Of a stretch of 32,846 nt of DNA, positions 7,476-15,496 are shown piece by piece (the stretch's first letter is position 1; each line of letters begins with the position of its first letter). The notes under the pieces were generated by a model. It saw only the letters and a list, made by a program, of their open reading frames with translations, made no database searches and was not told the origin of the DNA. The stretch is from an uncultured Oscillospiraceae bacterium (GTDB lineage Bacteria > Bacillota > Clostridia > Oscillospirales > Oscillospiraceae), in NCBI GenBank assembly GCA_947589225.1, contig CANQBC010000024.1, positions 1 to 32,846 of the forward strand, in the 5' to 3' direction. The position numbers and the translations under genes are program-made.

Positions 7476-8606
7476 TTATTTTCCCATCCGCAGATAGGGC
7501 TCCACCCACAGCATATAGAGGTCCGTCACCGCCCCATTCATCTCCCCCATAGCTTGGGCCAGCTTTTCCCGGTCGAGAGCCTCCTGCCACAGCGGCACGA
7601 ATTCCGGGAAGGGCAGCTCTTTGACCAGCGTATAGAGCAGGCTGGGGCCGTAGCGCCAGTCGGGGAGGAAGATGTTCTCCCGCAGGGCCCAGGGCCCCGT
7701 CTCGGCGCCAGGGTCCGGCAAATCCGGGGCGTAGTTCCGGGCCAGGTCCAGGAAGTACCCATAGGGGTCCTCACAGGACGGGTCCGCCTGGGGCAGATCG
7801 CTGGGGTTCCTGCCGATACCGAACCGGCGGAGGGCCATTCGGAGACTCCAGGCCGCCTCGGCCTCCTCTGTCCGGTAGAACTCCAGGAACAGGGACGTGT
7901 CGCCCTGGTCGGCGTCTGAGTCCGGGCAGGGGCTGAGGTCGCACCGCGTCCCCGCGTCCTCCACCTGGAGCGCCAGCCCCGCCAGGCACCGCAGAAGATG
8001 ATCAAGCCTGTCGTAGGATGCCCACCCGGCCATATACCTCCGCAGGATACCGGCCTGGGCCTCCGCTAAGGGGCGGTCGCCGTCCGCCTCCCTCAGGAGC
8101 CTGTCCCGCCAGGCCGTGAACCACTCCGCCTCGGCCCCGCTCCGCCGGAAGTCCGACCCCGCCAGGGCCTCCAGGTACTGCCCCAGGGTCATCCGCAGGC
8201 ATTGGAAGACCTCCTTGTGGTGGTACCGGCCCATGGCCTGGTCCAGCACCATCCCCCCCAAGTGGATCAGGGCATTGTTCATCCGATGACCGAACACCGG
8301 CAGAAGCGGGTCCCGCCTCTGCCGGTCATACACCGGCGTGCAGTCGTTGTCCTGGTCCATCGCCAGCTGGTAGGCGGGGCAGAAACCCCGGTAGGTCTCC
8401 ACCTCCACCCGGGGATCGTCCAGGAACTCGCCGATGAGGTCGAACATGCCGTCGATGTCGCTTCTCCCGCAGAAAACATAGGCCGCGGGGAGCTGGGAAA
8501 ACCGCCTCACCAGCGCGGCGGCGGCCTCCGGCGAGGATGCTCTGGACTGGGCGGCCAGGGCCATTCGTTCCTCCAGGGTCAGGCGCGTTCTGTCCTTGCT
8601 GTTCAT
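7476..8606 (-). CDS. Uncharacterised 376-aa protein, coupled to the VirD4-like ATPase
   Basis: Not recognised. The ATG at 8606 overlaps the stop of the ATPase gene by four bases (ATGA), so translation is coupled. The product is acidic and appears mostly alpha-helical, with no signal peptide or membrane segment. Visible landmarks are FCGRSDIDGMFDLIGEFLDD near residue 45, RYHHKEVFQCLRMTLGQYLE near 128, and an Asp-rich stretch CPDSDADQGD near 227. The coding DNA is very GC-rich, like its upstream neighbours. Its place between the ATPase and PcfK suggests a role in the same assembly, but the sequence shows no motif for a catalytic function. Confidence 0.75.
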   Translation of the reverse strand: MNSKDRTRLTLEERMALAAQSRASSPEAAAALVRRFSQLPAAYVFCGRSDIDGMFDLIGEFLDDPRVEVETYRGFCPAYQLAMDQDNDCTPVYDRQRRDPLLPVFGHRMNNALIHLGGMVLDQAMGRYHHKEVFQCLRMTLGQYLEALAGSDFRRSGAEAEWFTAWRDRLLREADGDRPLAEAQAGILRRYMAGWASYDRLDHLLRCLAGLALQVEDAGTRCDLSPCPDSDADQGDTSLFLEFYRTEEAEAAWSLRMALRRFGIGRNPSDLPQADPSCEDPYGYFLDLARNYAPDLPDPGAETGPWALRENIFLPDWRYGPSLLYTLVKELPFPEFVPLWQEALDREKLAQAMGEMNGAVTDLYMLWVEPYLRMGK

Positions 8607-9904
8607 ATGTCCCTCCCAACTCCGGGCTCCTGGCGGCCCGGCTCTTCTTTTCTCGCTTCCTTCATACGGAGGTAGGCGTCGTCCCGTTCCAGGTCGTACT
8701 TCTGCGTTTGCCGGGGGCCGCGGCCCCGGGTGAACAGGTACATGCTGTCCAGAGGCAGGGACAGCACCGTGGATACCTGGCGATTGAGCTTCTCGGCGAA
8801 GTACCGGGCCGTCTCGATGTCCGTCCCGCCCAGGTAAAGGCAGTGGTCACAGTTGTTGATGATGGTCTGGGCCCGGGCGTGGCCGTAGAGCCCCTCCAGC
8901 TGGGAAAGACTCTGGACGATGAGGCTGACGTAAATCTCCCGGGAGCGGATGACGGAGATGATCTTGTCAAAATCAGGGATCAGGGTGTTGGTGGAAAAAT
9001 CGTCCAGGATGAACCGCACCGGGATGGGCAGGCGGCTGTCCGGCTGACGGTCTGCGGCGTCCATGAGATACTGGAGGGCCTGGGTATAAAAGAGGTTTAC
9101 CAGGGCGTCCTGGCTCCGATCCGAATCGCTGACAGACAAAAACAGGGCCGTCTTGCCCCGCAAAAATGCGCCCATGTCCACCTGATTTTTCATGCGGAAC
9201 ATCCTCCGCACGCCGGAGTGGGCCACCACGTCCAGGTGCTGGGCCAGGATCCCCCGGATGCTGGCGTCCATCCTGTCCGCCCGCTCGTTCTGGCGGATCA
9301 TCCCGATTTTCCGGGCGAAGGCGCTTTTGGGGTGGGTGATTTGCTCCTCCTCGATCATGCTCTTCAGCTCCGCCGTCCCCATCCGCGTCAGGAACGTGTA
9401 CGCCTCACAGAGGTCGTGCTGTTCCTCCGGAAGCAGGTTCAGGATGTAGAGAAGGATGGCCTCCAGATACATCTGGGATGCCATATCCCAGAAGGGGTCC
9501 TCGGCGTTCTGGCAGGGGCAGATGGCCTGGGCCACCTTTTTCACGTCCTGCTCGTTGTAGTAGTCGCCCTCCCGGTTGGCAGCCGCGTCCCGGCACTCCC
9601 GGATGTAGTCCAGGGGGTTGTACCCCCAGGGGGTGGCGGCCACGTCCCTGAAGTCCAGGTGCATCACCGTGTAGCCCCGCTGTCTGAGGGATTCCCCGTA
9701 CAGCCTGCACAGGTTGCCCTTGGTGTCGGTGACGATGAGGCTGTCCTGGGCGTGGAGGATGTTGGGGATCACGTACCCCCGGGTCTTGCCGCCCCCGGAG
9801 GGCCCTACCAAGAGGTCATTGTTGTTGATCCCCGTGGCCCAGGTGTCGTTGCTGGCGGTGACGTCCTTCGCCAAAATGCGGCTGGAGTTGACTTTTTCAA
9901 ACAA
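8603..9904 (-). CDS. VirD4/TraG-like coupling ATPase without membrane segments
   Basis: 433 aa from a TTG at 9904, chosen because AAAGGAGG lies 8 bases upstream; an in-frame ATG at 9931 lacks a site and would overlap ClpP further. Walker A is GPSGGGKT at about 34-41, Walker B is RFILDDFS at about 298-304, and the downstream block SLIVQSLSQLEGLYG is typical of VirD4/TraG ATPases. These hexameric motors pump DNA or protein into type IV secretion channels. Classical members have N-terminal transmembrane helices; here the P-loop begins almost at the N-terminus and no hydrophobic segment is visible, so the protein should be soluble or need a membrane partner. Its start overlaps the end of clpP by eight bases and its end overlaps Orf376 by four. 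Confidence 0.85.
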   Translation of the reverse strand: MFEKVNSSRILAKDVTASNDTWATGINNNDLLVGPSGGGKTRGYVIPNILHAQDSLIVTDTKGNLCRLYGESLRQRGYTVMHLDFRDVAATPWGYNPLDYIRECRDAAANREGDYYNEQDVKKVAQAICPCQNAEDPFWDMASQMYLEAILLYILNLLPEEQHDLCEAYTFLTRMGTAELKSMIEEEQITHPKSAFARKIGMIRQNERADRMDASIRGILAQHLDVVAHSGVRRMFRMKNQVDMGAFLRGKTALFLSVSDSDRSQDALVNLFYTQALQYLMDAADRQPDSRLPIPVRFILDDFSTNTLIPDFDKIISVIRSREIYVSLIVQSLSQLEGLYGHARAQTIINNCDHCLYLGGTDIETARYFAEKLNRQVSTVLSLPLDSMYLFTRGRGPRQTQKYDLERDDAYLRMKEARKEEPGRQEPGVGRDI

Positions 9905-10511
9905 GATCCATACCTCCTTTGCTCTCGTCAAAGCTGGTGATGATGTTGTCCGCCAGGCCGAAGGCCACGGCCTCCTCCGCCTGGAAGAAGCTGTCGGCGG
10001 CGGTCTTTTCCAGGACCTCCTCCAGGCTCCTGCCGGAGTGCTCCGCGATGACCCGGGCGGTGATCTGCCGGGTCTCCATCAGGTCGTCGGAGATTGCCTT
10101 CAGGTGCAGGGCACTGCCGCCGGTCCGGGGAATCAGCGGGTCGTGGATCATCAGGCGGCTGTGGGGCAGCATATCCCGCCGGTCGCCGGAGATGAACAGG
10201 AGCGCGGCCATGGAGGCCGCCAGCCCCACGCACACTGTTCGGATGGGACAGCTGAGGGCCTGCATCACGTCATAGAGCGCCAGGCCGCTGTCCACACTGC
10301 CGCCGGGGCTGTTGATGAACAAGGTGATCTCCGCCTCCGGATCCTGCCGCTGGAGATACCTGAGTTCCCTGACCAGGGCGTTCACCGACCCCGCGTCCAC
10401 GTCACCCACCAGCTCCACCTCCCGGTGGGCCAGCATCTCGTCCTGGATGGGGATCAGGTCATACCCCCGGGACGACTCCTTGATAATTCTTGCCTCGTTT
10501 GCAATGTACAT
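9897..10511 (-). CDS. ClpP-type serine protease carried by the element
   Basis: 204 aa, the usual ClpP length. The ATG at 10511 follows GGGAGG. The fold signature INSPGGSVDSGLALYDVM is present. The catalytic triad is Ser100 (GLAASMAA), His123 (LMIHDP) and Asp173 (AADSFF), with the terminal AVAFGLAD block. The N-terminus (MYIANEARIIKESS) differs from housekeeping ClpP and has no obvious propeptide. ClpP forms a degradation barrel that needs an AAA+ unfoldase such as ClpX or ClpC. None is encoded here, so it would use host unfoldases or act alone. It overlaps the VirD4-like ATPase gene, so protease and DNA or protein pump are translationally linked. A prohead-protease role was considered, but no phage structural genes are present. 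Confidence 0.88.
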   Translation of the reverse strand: MYIANEARIIKESSRGYDLIPIQDEMLAHREVELVGDVDAGSVNALVRELRYLQRQDPEAEITLFINSPGGSVDSGLALYDVMQALSCPIRTVCVGLAASMAALLFISGDRRDMLPHSRLMIHDPLIPRTGGSALHLKAISDDLMETRQITARVIAEHSGRSLEEVLEKTAADSFFQAEEAVAFGLADNIITSFDESKGGMDLV

Positions 10512-10592
10512 GCTGTTTCCTCCCTTCGCATTTTGAAAACCGGCGCCCCGGCCGGGAACGATCCGCGGCCGGGGGAATTCTTATGAGCGTGT

Positions 10593-12110
10593 TCAGGTGT
10601 TGTTCTCTGTTTCCTCCTGCCGGAGGCCCTTCAGGGCGTCCGCAGCGGCAGGATTCCCCTCCGCGGCGGACTTCCGGTACCAGTATCTCGCTGCGGCCAG
10701 GTCCTTTTTGACGCCCTGCCCCTTCTCATAGCACCGGGCCAGGGCAAAGTGGCCGTTGGCGTCTCCGCCGTAATCGGAGGTCTTCAGGAAGCACTCGAAG
10801 GCCTTCCCGTAGTCCTGATCCACACCGGTGCCGTTGTAATAGCACAGGCCCAGGTAGTATGTCGCCTGGATGTCGCCCTGGCCGGCGGCCCTGCGGTACC
10901 ATTCGGCGGCCTGGGTGTAGTCCTTCTCCCGCCCCCGGCCGAAATAGTAGATGCTCCCAAGCATGAACTGCGCTTTGGGGTGGCCGTGTTCCGCCGCTTT
11001 TAAGAGCCAGGTGAATGCCTCGGCGGCGTTCTCCTCCGTACCCTCCCCGCGCAGGCAGCTCATGCCCAGCCTGAACTGGGCGTTGACATCGCCCTGCTTG
11101 GCGGCGATCAGGACCTGCGCGTGGGCCTCCCGGTACAGGCGCTCCGCCTGGGCCGGGTCTTTCTCCACACCGGCGCCGGCCTCATAGAGCCGGCCCAGCA
11201 TCTGGAGGGCGTCCATGTGGCCGAGCTGTGCTGCCCGGCGGTACCACTCGGCGGCCTGGGCCCGGTCCTTCTCCCGGCCGTGGTCGCCCCAGAAGCAGTC
11301 GTTGCCAAGGGCGAAGAAGAGCTCTGCGTCGCTGATCTGGCAGTATGTACCCAGGGACAGCCTGTAGTACTCCAGGGCCCGGTCGGGGTCCCGCTCCACG
11401 CCGTCACCGCGCTCATAGCACAGCCCCAGGTAGTAGCTGGCACCCTCCGCGCCGTCCCCCTGGGGGCCGTCCTCCAGCGCCTTGCGGAACAAGACCGCCG
11501 CCTGGGCGCGGTCTTGTTCCACGCCCCGCCCGTGGTAGTAGAGGCGGCCCAGCCGGCAGGCGGCGTCGGCGGCATTATAGAAATACTTTTCCCGGGACTC
11601 GGCGGCCTGGCGGTATAGCGCGGCGGCCTGGGTGAAGTCCTGCTCCACGCCCCGGCCCTCCTCTAAGAGTCTGGCGAGACCGTACTGGCCCTTGGCGCTT
11701 CCGGCCTCGGCGGCCTTCCGGTACCACTCCGCGGCCTTTGTGTCGTCCTTCTCCACCGCCCCATAGACCGGGACACGGAAGTGCAGGTCCCCGCGCTCGT
11801 AGGCCGCCCCCACATCGGCACAGCAGTCGGCGAGTGAGGTGCGGGCTTTCTCGTGGCCCTGGCTGGCGGCCTTCTCAAACCAGTAGGCCGCCTGTGCCTT
11901 GCTCTGCTTCACGCCCCTGCCATAGCAATAGTGGATCCCCAACTCATACTGGGCCTCCACATGACCCTGCCCGGCCGCCTTGCGGTACAGCTCCACGCTC
12001 TTGGGCCAATCCCCGATGCCATAGCGCCGGGCCAGCTGGTATTGGGCCTCCGGATCCTTCTCCGCCAGGGGGAGAAGGTCCTCAATGCTCATGTTCTTCC
12101 AATCGATCAT
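10593..12110 (-). CDS. Sel1-like repeat protein, 505 aa
   Basis: The ATG at 12110 follows AAAGGAG. After a short N-terminus (MIDWKNMSIEDLLPLAEKDP) nearly the whole protein is about eleven or twelve Sel1-type TPR-like repeats, each resembling A-x2-WYRKAA-x-G-x3-AQ-x2-LG-x2-Y-x2-G-x-GV-x-D. No signal peptide or membrane segment is visible, so it is probably cytoplasmic. Sel1 repeats form helical solenoids that bind partner proteins; no enzyme domain is present. It lies 81 bases upstream of clpP in the same direction, so it may be the first gene of the ClpP-ATPase operon and act as a scaffold or substrate adaptor. That role is inference. Confidence 0.85.
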   Translation of the reverse strand: MIDWKNMSIEDLLPLAEKDPEAQYQLARRYGIGDWPKSVELYRKAAGQGHVEAQYELGIHYCYGRGVKQSKAQAAYWFEKAASQGHEKARTSLADCCADVGAAYERGDLHFRVPVYGAVEKDDTKAAEWYRKAAEAGSAKGQYGLARLLEEGRGVEQDFTQAAALYRQAAESREKYFYNAADAACRLGRLYYHGRGVEQDRAQAAVLFRKALEDGPQGDGAEGASYYLGLCYERGDGVERDPDRALEYYRLSLGTYCQISDAELFFALGNDCFWGDHGREKDRAQAAEWYRRAAQLGHMDALQMLGRLYEAGAGVEKDPAQAERLYREAHAQVLIAAKQGDVNAQFRLGMSCLRGEGTEENAAEAFTWLLKAAEHGHPKAQFMLGSIYYFGRGREKDYTQAAEWYRRAAGQGDIQATYYLGLCYYNGTGVDQDYGKAFECFLKTSDYGGDANGHFALARCYEKGQGVKKDLAAARYWYRKSAAEGNPAAADALKGLRQEETENNT

Positions 12111-12304
12111 GCTGTAACTCCTTTCAAATGTACTACCGTCGTTCCCAAAGGTTTTCCTGCCCCCGTTACTTCACAGCGGCGTTCCTGCCCCCTCCCTTGG
12201 CACGCTGCATGCGGTGCTTCTCCGGGCGGAGCGTATTCCCCTTGGACGGGTTTTTCAATTTTCAAGGTGCCGTGATACTAATATACCAGCCTGTCACAAT
12301 GCTG

Positions 12305-12321
12305 CTTGTAATTATTACAAG
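12305..12321. promoter_or_regulatory. Perfect 17-bp palindrome upstream of the Sel1-ClpP-ATPase operon
   Basis: CTTGTAATTATTACAAG is a perfect dyad around a central T. It lies about 195 bases upstream of the Sel1 start, beside the terminator of the upstream gene pair. It looks like a regulator binding site. Its TTGTAA half-sites resemble, but do not match, the GTAACG and TGTAA motifs at 19.4-19.9 kb. TATATT-like -10 candidates occur just downstream, but none has a convincing -35. Confidence 0.5.
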
Positions 12322-12322
12322 T

Positions 12323-12366
12323 AAACGGACAGCCCACTCCGAACCTGGAGTAGGCTGTCCGTTTTT
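12323..12366 (-). terminator. Terminator after the Orf362-Orf470 pair
   Basis: Perfect 12-bp stem AAACGGACAGCC (12323-12334) with GGCTGTCCGTTT (12353-12364). Inside is an imperfect ACTCC/GGAGT extension and a short loop. In the minus direction it follows the stop at 12386 and ends in TTT. On the plus strand it is followed by T6, so it works best in that direction but could serve both. Confidence 0.75.
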
Positions 12367-12385
12367 TGAATTGTATTCTTTGGCG

Positions 12386-13798
12386 TCAGATCACGGGAGC
12401 GCCGACCTCTCCGGGGGCCCTGTCCCGGGTCCGATAGAAGGCCTCGCGGCTCTCGCGGGTGGGGGCCGGCTCCTCCGGGGGGTAGAAGGCCCAGAGGAAC
12501 GCCCCCGGCGTCCCGGCGGGGGCCTCGTCGTTCAGTCCCCGGACCTGTGAAAGGGCGCTCTTTTCTCCCATCACGCAGTCCCGCTTGAAGTCGTTGAACA
12601 CGGCAAAGAAGCTTCTGTCCGCGTTTTCATGGAAGTCGGCCCGGAGCCGGAAGGGGCCAACCGCGGCGCCTCTGTCCGCCTCCCAGAAGGCCCGGTTGAG
12701 GCGCAGATAGTCGAAGCAGAAGAGGGCCCTGCTGCCGTCGTAGGCCTCCCGGGCCCCTCTGGCCGCCTGCCTGTACACATCCTCATAGATCGACTTCCCG
12801 GCCAGGAAAAAGACGCAGCCGCTCTGCAAATGGACCGCCAGGGGCAGATAGAGATACGGCGCACCGTTTTCCCCCTCCCGCCGCTTCAGGGCGTCCAGGA
12901 GCTTCTCCAGGTCCTCCGAGTCCATGACGCAGAAGTCCCGGCCCTCCATGCGCCACCCGGACATGTCCCTGGGGGTCAGGTCGTACCCCTGGGGACCGCG
13001 GCAGTAGGCGTCAAAGAGCCGCAGGGAGAAGTCCTGCTTCCGGCCCTCCCCGGGGGCCTGGGCGGGGCTCTCCAGGCGGAGCGGATAGCCGCCGTCCTGG
13101 AGCCAGGTCCGGATCTTATTGTGGAGCGCCGACCGCTCCAGCCGTTTTGTGAGCCAGGGCAGGTAATCCGTCTGCCGGGTCCGGCCCCTTTGGGTGACGC
13201 TCTGGCGCAGGTCGTGCAGACGCCCGGCGATCTCCGATTTTCCCGCGGCCTGCTCGTCCCGCAAAAGACGCTCCAGCTCCGCCAGATCCCGCTCCGCCTG
13301 GGCCTTGGTGAGGCCGCCCTGATGGACAGCACCAAGCCCCGCCCGTAGCAGCGGGACCAGCCATGCAGCCCCGTCCGTACCCCAGGGGCCGCTGTCCTTG
13401 TAATAGATGTCCCGGGCCGCCAGGTACGATGTGAGCCACCGGTAGTAGTCCGTATCCGCGATGAGCCCCGCCTGATACCCGGCGTCGTTCAGCGTCAGCT
13501 CCTGCCAGAAGTCCCGGCGCTCCTTCCGGCCCCTGCCCGGCGGCTCCCGCAGGAGCAGGCCCCGGGCCCAGGCCCGGTCCGCAACCATGGCGGCGGCCAG
13601 GGTCTCCCGGAGCTCCCGGCTGTCCGCAGGGCCCTCGGGCGTCTCCGCAAGGGCCCGGAGGAGGACCCTCCCCAGAAGCTCCCGGGCGCCCTCCCGCCAG
13701 AAGTACCGGTACAGGAAGGACCTCTCCTTGTCTCGGAGATAGCCCTCCGCCAGGTCCCGGTAGACGGTGTCCCGGAGTCCGTTCACAGGCTGTCCCAT
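12386..13798 (-). CDS. Uncharacterised 470-aa protein (Orf470)
   Basis: Not recognised. The ATG at 13798 overlaps the end of Orf362 by 16 bases, with only a weak GAGGGG site, so translation is probably coupled. The protein is rich in Arg, Ala, Leu and Tyr, appears soluble and mostly helical, with no signal peptide. Landmarks are YRDLAEGYLRDKERSFLYRY near residue 13, a Lys/Arg-rich helical middle (AERDLAELERLLRDEQAAGK, about 168-187), and a C-terminal part with MSGWRMEGRDFCVMDSEDLE and FRLRADFHENADRSFFAVF. No relaxase HUH or tyrosine motif, nuclease motif or P-loop was found. Base composition is very GC-rich. Confidence 0.75.
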   Translation of the reverse strand: MGQPVNGLRDTVYRDLAEGYLRDKERSFLYRYFWREGARELLGRVLLRALAETPEGPADSRELRETLAAAMVADRAWARGLLLREPPGRGRKERRDFWQELTLNDAGYQAGLIADTDYYRWLTSYLAARDIYYKDSGPWGTDGAAWLVPLLRAGLGAVHQGGLTKAQAERDLAELERLLRDEQAAGKSEIAGRLHDLRQSVTQRGRTRQTDYLPWLTKRLERSALHNKIRTWLQDGGYPLRLESPAQAPGEGRKQDFSLRLFDAYCRGPQGYDLTPRDMSGWRMEGRDFCVMDSEDLEKLLDALKRREGENGAPYLYLPLAVHLQSGCVFFLAGKSIYEDVYRQAARGAREAYDGSRALFCFDYLRLNRAFWEADRGAAVGPFRLRADFHENADRSFFAVFNDFKRDCVMGEKSALSQVRGLNDEAPAGTPGAFLWAFYPPEEPAPTRESREAFYRTRDRAPGEVGAPVI

Positions 13799-14871
13799 TG
13801 GAGCCCCCTCATGTACCGCGCCGCCTGCCGGCCGGGTCCGTCGTAGATCCGGCTGTACACATCCAGCGTCTTGTCCGTGTCCGTCAGGACCGTCTGCCCG
13901 TGCCGGAGCAGATAGAGATCAATGATCTCCTCCAGCTCCTCGCTAAACCCCCGGAGGACCTCCGCCGGGGCCTGCCGGTAGAGGGCGGCGAAGCGTTGGC
14001 AGGCCGCGATGTAGTCCTCCGGCTCCCGGAACCCCATGGCCAGGGCCGCAAGGCCCGAGGCCCGGTCCTCCTCCTCCGACAGCCGCTCCATCTCCCCGGC
14101 TGCCAGGATGTCCCCGAAGGGCGCCTCCGGCTCCCAGCCGTCCTCCTCGGGGTCCATGTCCCCGCCGTAATCCTCGTCGTCGTAGTCGTACCCGGCTTCC
14201 TCCGCGGGCTCCTCCGCCGGTTCCTCTGCCTGGGGCGGGGGATAGAGGCGCTTGCAATAGACGCGCTTCATGCTGCCCTCGTCGGTCATGCCGGAGGGGT
14301 CCTGGGCCGGGGCGCTCCACCAGGGCGTCAGGGCGCTGTCGCGGCTCCTGCCCTCCGGGTCGGTGAGGGCGTGGTAGAGATGGAACCCGAAGTAGGCGTC
14401 AAAGCCCTCGTAGGGCTCGTTTCTCTTGACCCCGTCGTGCCCCTCCATAACGCACCAGCCCCGGGAGAACCGCCGGGCCTGCTCCAAGAGGAAGGCAAAG
14501 TCCGTCCTCTCCCGCACATCCTCCCGGTCCCGGGCCAGGGCGAAGGCCCCGTCGCAGAGGCTCGTCCGCATGGTCAGATAGAGGTAGAGGCCGTAGAGCT
14601 CCCGCCGCGCCCGGAGATAGGGCTCCGCCGGGCTCTCCCCGCCGGGCCGGTCCGGGTACAGCCCGTCCCGCACACAGCCGGCCCAGCCGTCCATGAGCTC
14701 GGTCACCAGGGCGCAGAGCTTCTTTGAATCCGGCCTCCCGCTTTTGTCCGTGACGGCGGAGCGGAAGGAGAGGCCGTGCCCCTTCATTCGGCCCAGAAGA
14801 TCCTCCGTCACCGTTCGGAGGCACCAGAGATTTTTCTGGTAGTTGTCCAGGGTATCCCGGGATATTTCCAT
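13783..14871 (-). CDS. Uncharacterised 362-aa protein with an acidic linker (Orf362)
   Basis: Not recognised. The ATG at 14871 is preferred because AAGGAG lies 8 bases upstream; a GTG three codons earlier is possible. The N-terminal ~200 residues look helical and globular (DNYQKNLWCLRTVTEDLLGR; AYFGFHLYHALTDPEGRSRD). A Pro/Glu/Asp/Tyr-rich linker at about 215-255 (EEPAEEPAEEAGYDYDDEDY) joins a second helical part of about 110 residues ending MRGLQWDSL. No signal peptide, membrane helix or catalytic motif is visible. It overlaps Orf470, and the pair ends at a terminator, so it is a two-gene unit upstream of the Sel1-ClpP-ATPase operon. Confidence 0.75.
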   Translation of the reverse strand: MEISRDTLDNYQKNLWCLRTVTEDLLGRMKGHGLSFRSAVTDKSGRPDSKKLCALVTELMDGWAGCVRDGLYPDRPGGESPAEPYLRARRELYGLYLYLTMRTSLCDGAFALARDREDVRERTDFAFLLEQARRFSRGWCVMEGHDGVKRNEPYEGFDAYFGFHLYHALTDPEGRSRDSALTPWWSAPAQDPSGMTDEGSMKRVYCKRLYPPPQAEEPAEEPAEEAGYDYDDEDYGGDMDPEEDGWEPEAPFGDILAAGEMERLSEEEDRASGLAALAMGFREPEDYIAACQRFAALYRQAPAEVLRGFSEELEEIIDLYLLRHGQTVLTDTDKTLDVYSRIYDGPGRQAARYMRGLQWDSL

Positions 14872-14907
14872 GCAGTTCACTCCTTACGCATTATTTTCAC
14901 TATCCTA

Positions 14908-15200
14908 TCACGGCCGCACTGTCACGTCAAGCGGCTGCCCGTAAAAATTACAGACAAGCCGGGAGTCGGCGACCCTCCACGGAAAGGTGATGATTTGGAC
15001 CCGGGTGCAGGGCGGGTCGGGGGCGAACTCCGTGGCGGAGGTGCCGGTGGTGACTTTTTCCTTCACGGCCCACTGGACCGGCGCGTAGAAGCAGTCACCG
15101 CTGTCCACGTCGGTAAGCTCGGTGCAGCCTCCGCCACCAGCGCCGGGGCTGCCAGGACCGGCAGACAGATGGCCAGAATCAGAGGCAGAATACATTTCAT
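14908..15200 (-). pseudogene. Small lipoprotein-like gene with an apparent 1-base frameshift
   Basis: Two frames each hold half of a plausible gene. From the ATG at 15200 the frame gives MKCILPLILAICLPVLAAPA, a clean signal peptide, but then stops after about 45 residues. The next frame, from about 15140 to the stop at 14908, reads CTELTDVDSGDCFYAPVQWA and continues to VCNFYGQPLDVTVRP, which looks like a folded domain. Adding one base within the G-rich stretch near 15145 would join them into LVAGGC followed by TELTDVD, a good lipobox. The downstream frame alone has a start at 15195 but no ribosome site and no signal peptide. This is either a real inactivating deletion or a sequencing error; function is unknown. 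Confidence 0.5.
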
Positions 15201-15311
15201 ATCATATCGCTATGTCCTTTCTCGTAATGAATGATCCGTGTGGGGGGCTGGCTTTCCGAAGGACAGGCCTGTTTCGCCCCTTATCTGGATTGCTTCACGC
15301 GTTTTTTACAA

Positions 15312-15343
15312 CAGCAGGCCGGCGCGTCAGCGCCGACCTGCTG
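15312..15343 (-). terminator. Hairpin downstream of the small Sel1 gene
   Basis: Stem CAGCAGG(C)CGGCGC with GCGCCG(A)CCTGCTG around a GTCA loop. It lies between the stop at 15497 and the next gene start at 15200. The T run expected for the minus direction is weak (TTGT), so termination is likely but not certain. The rest of 15201-15496 is AT-rich and shows no gene. Confidence 0.5.
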
Positions 15344-15496
15344 TGCCCCTCATCAAAGAGTTCTTATATCTTTTAGAAATTGTGTGGTGCAGAATAAATG
15401 TGCTGTATTTAACGCTCGTTTTGGCAATGCTTGAGGATTGGTTTCAAATTAATTCCTTATGGAGCCCAGTGCAAAAGTGGCGGCGAGCTTTCTTGT

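Noticed and set aside
8537-9940. 467-codon plus-strand ORF opposite the VirD4-like ATPase
   Set aside because: Antisense shadow in GC-rich DNA; the minus-strand frame has Walker motifs, coupling overlaps and a ribosome site.
9897-10511. Phage prohead protease reading of the ClpP-like gene, implying a prophage
   Set aside because: No terminase, portal, capsid or tail gene is present; neighbours are conjugation-type genes.
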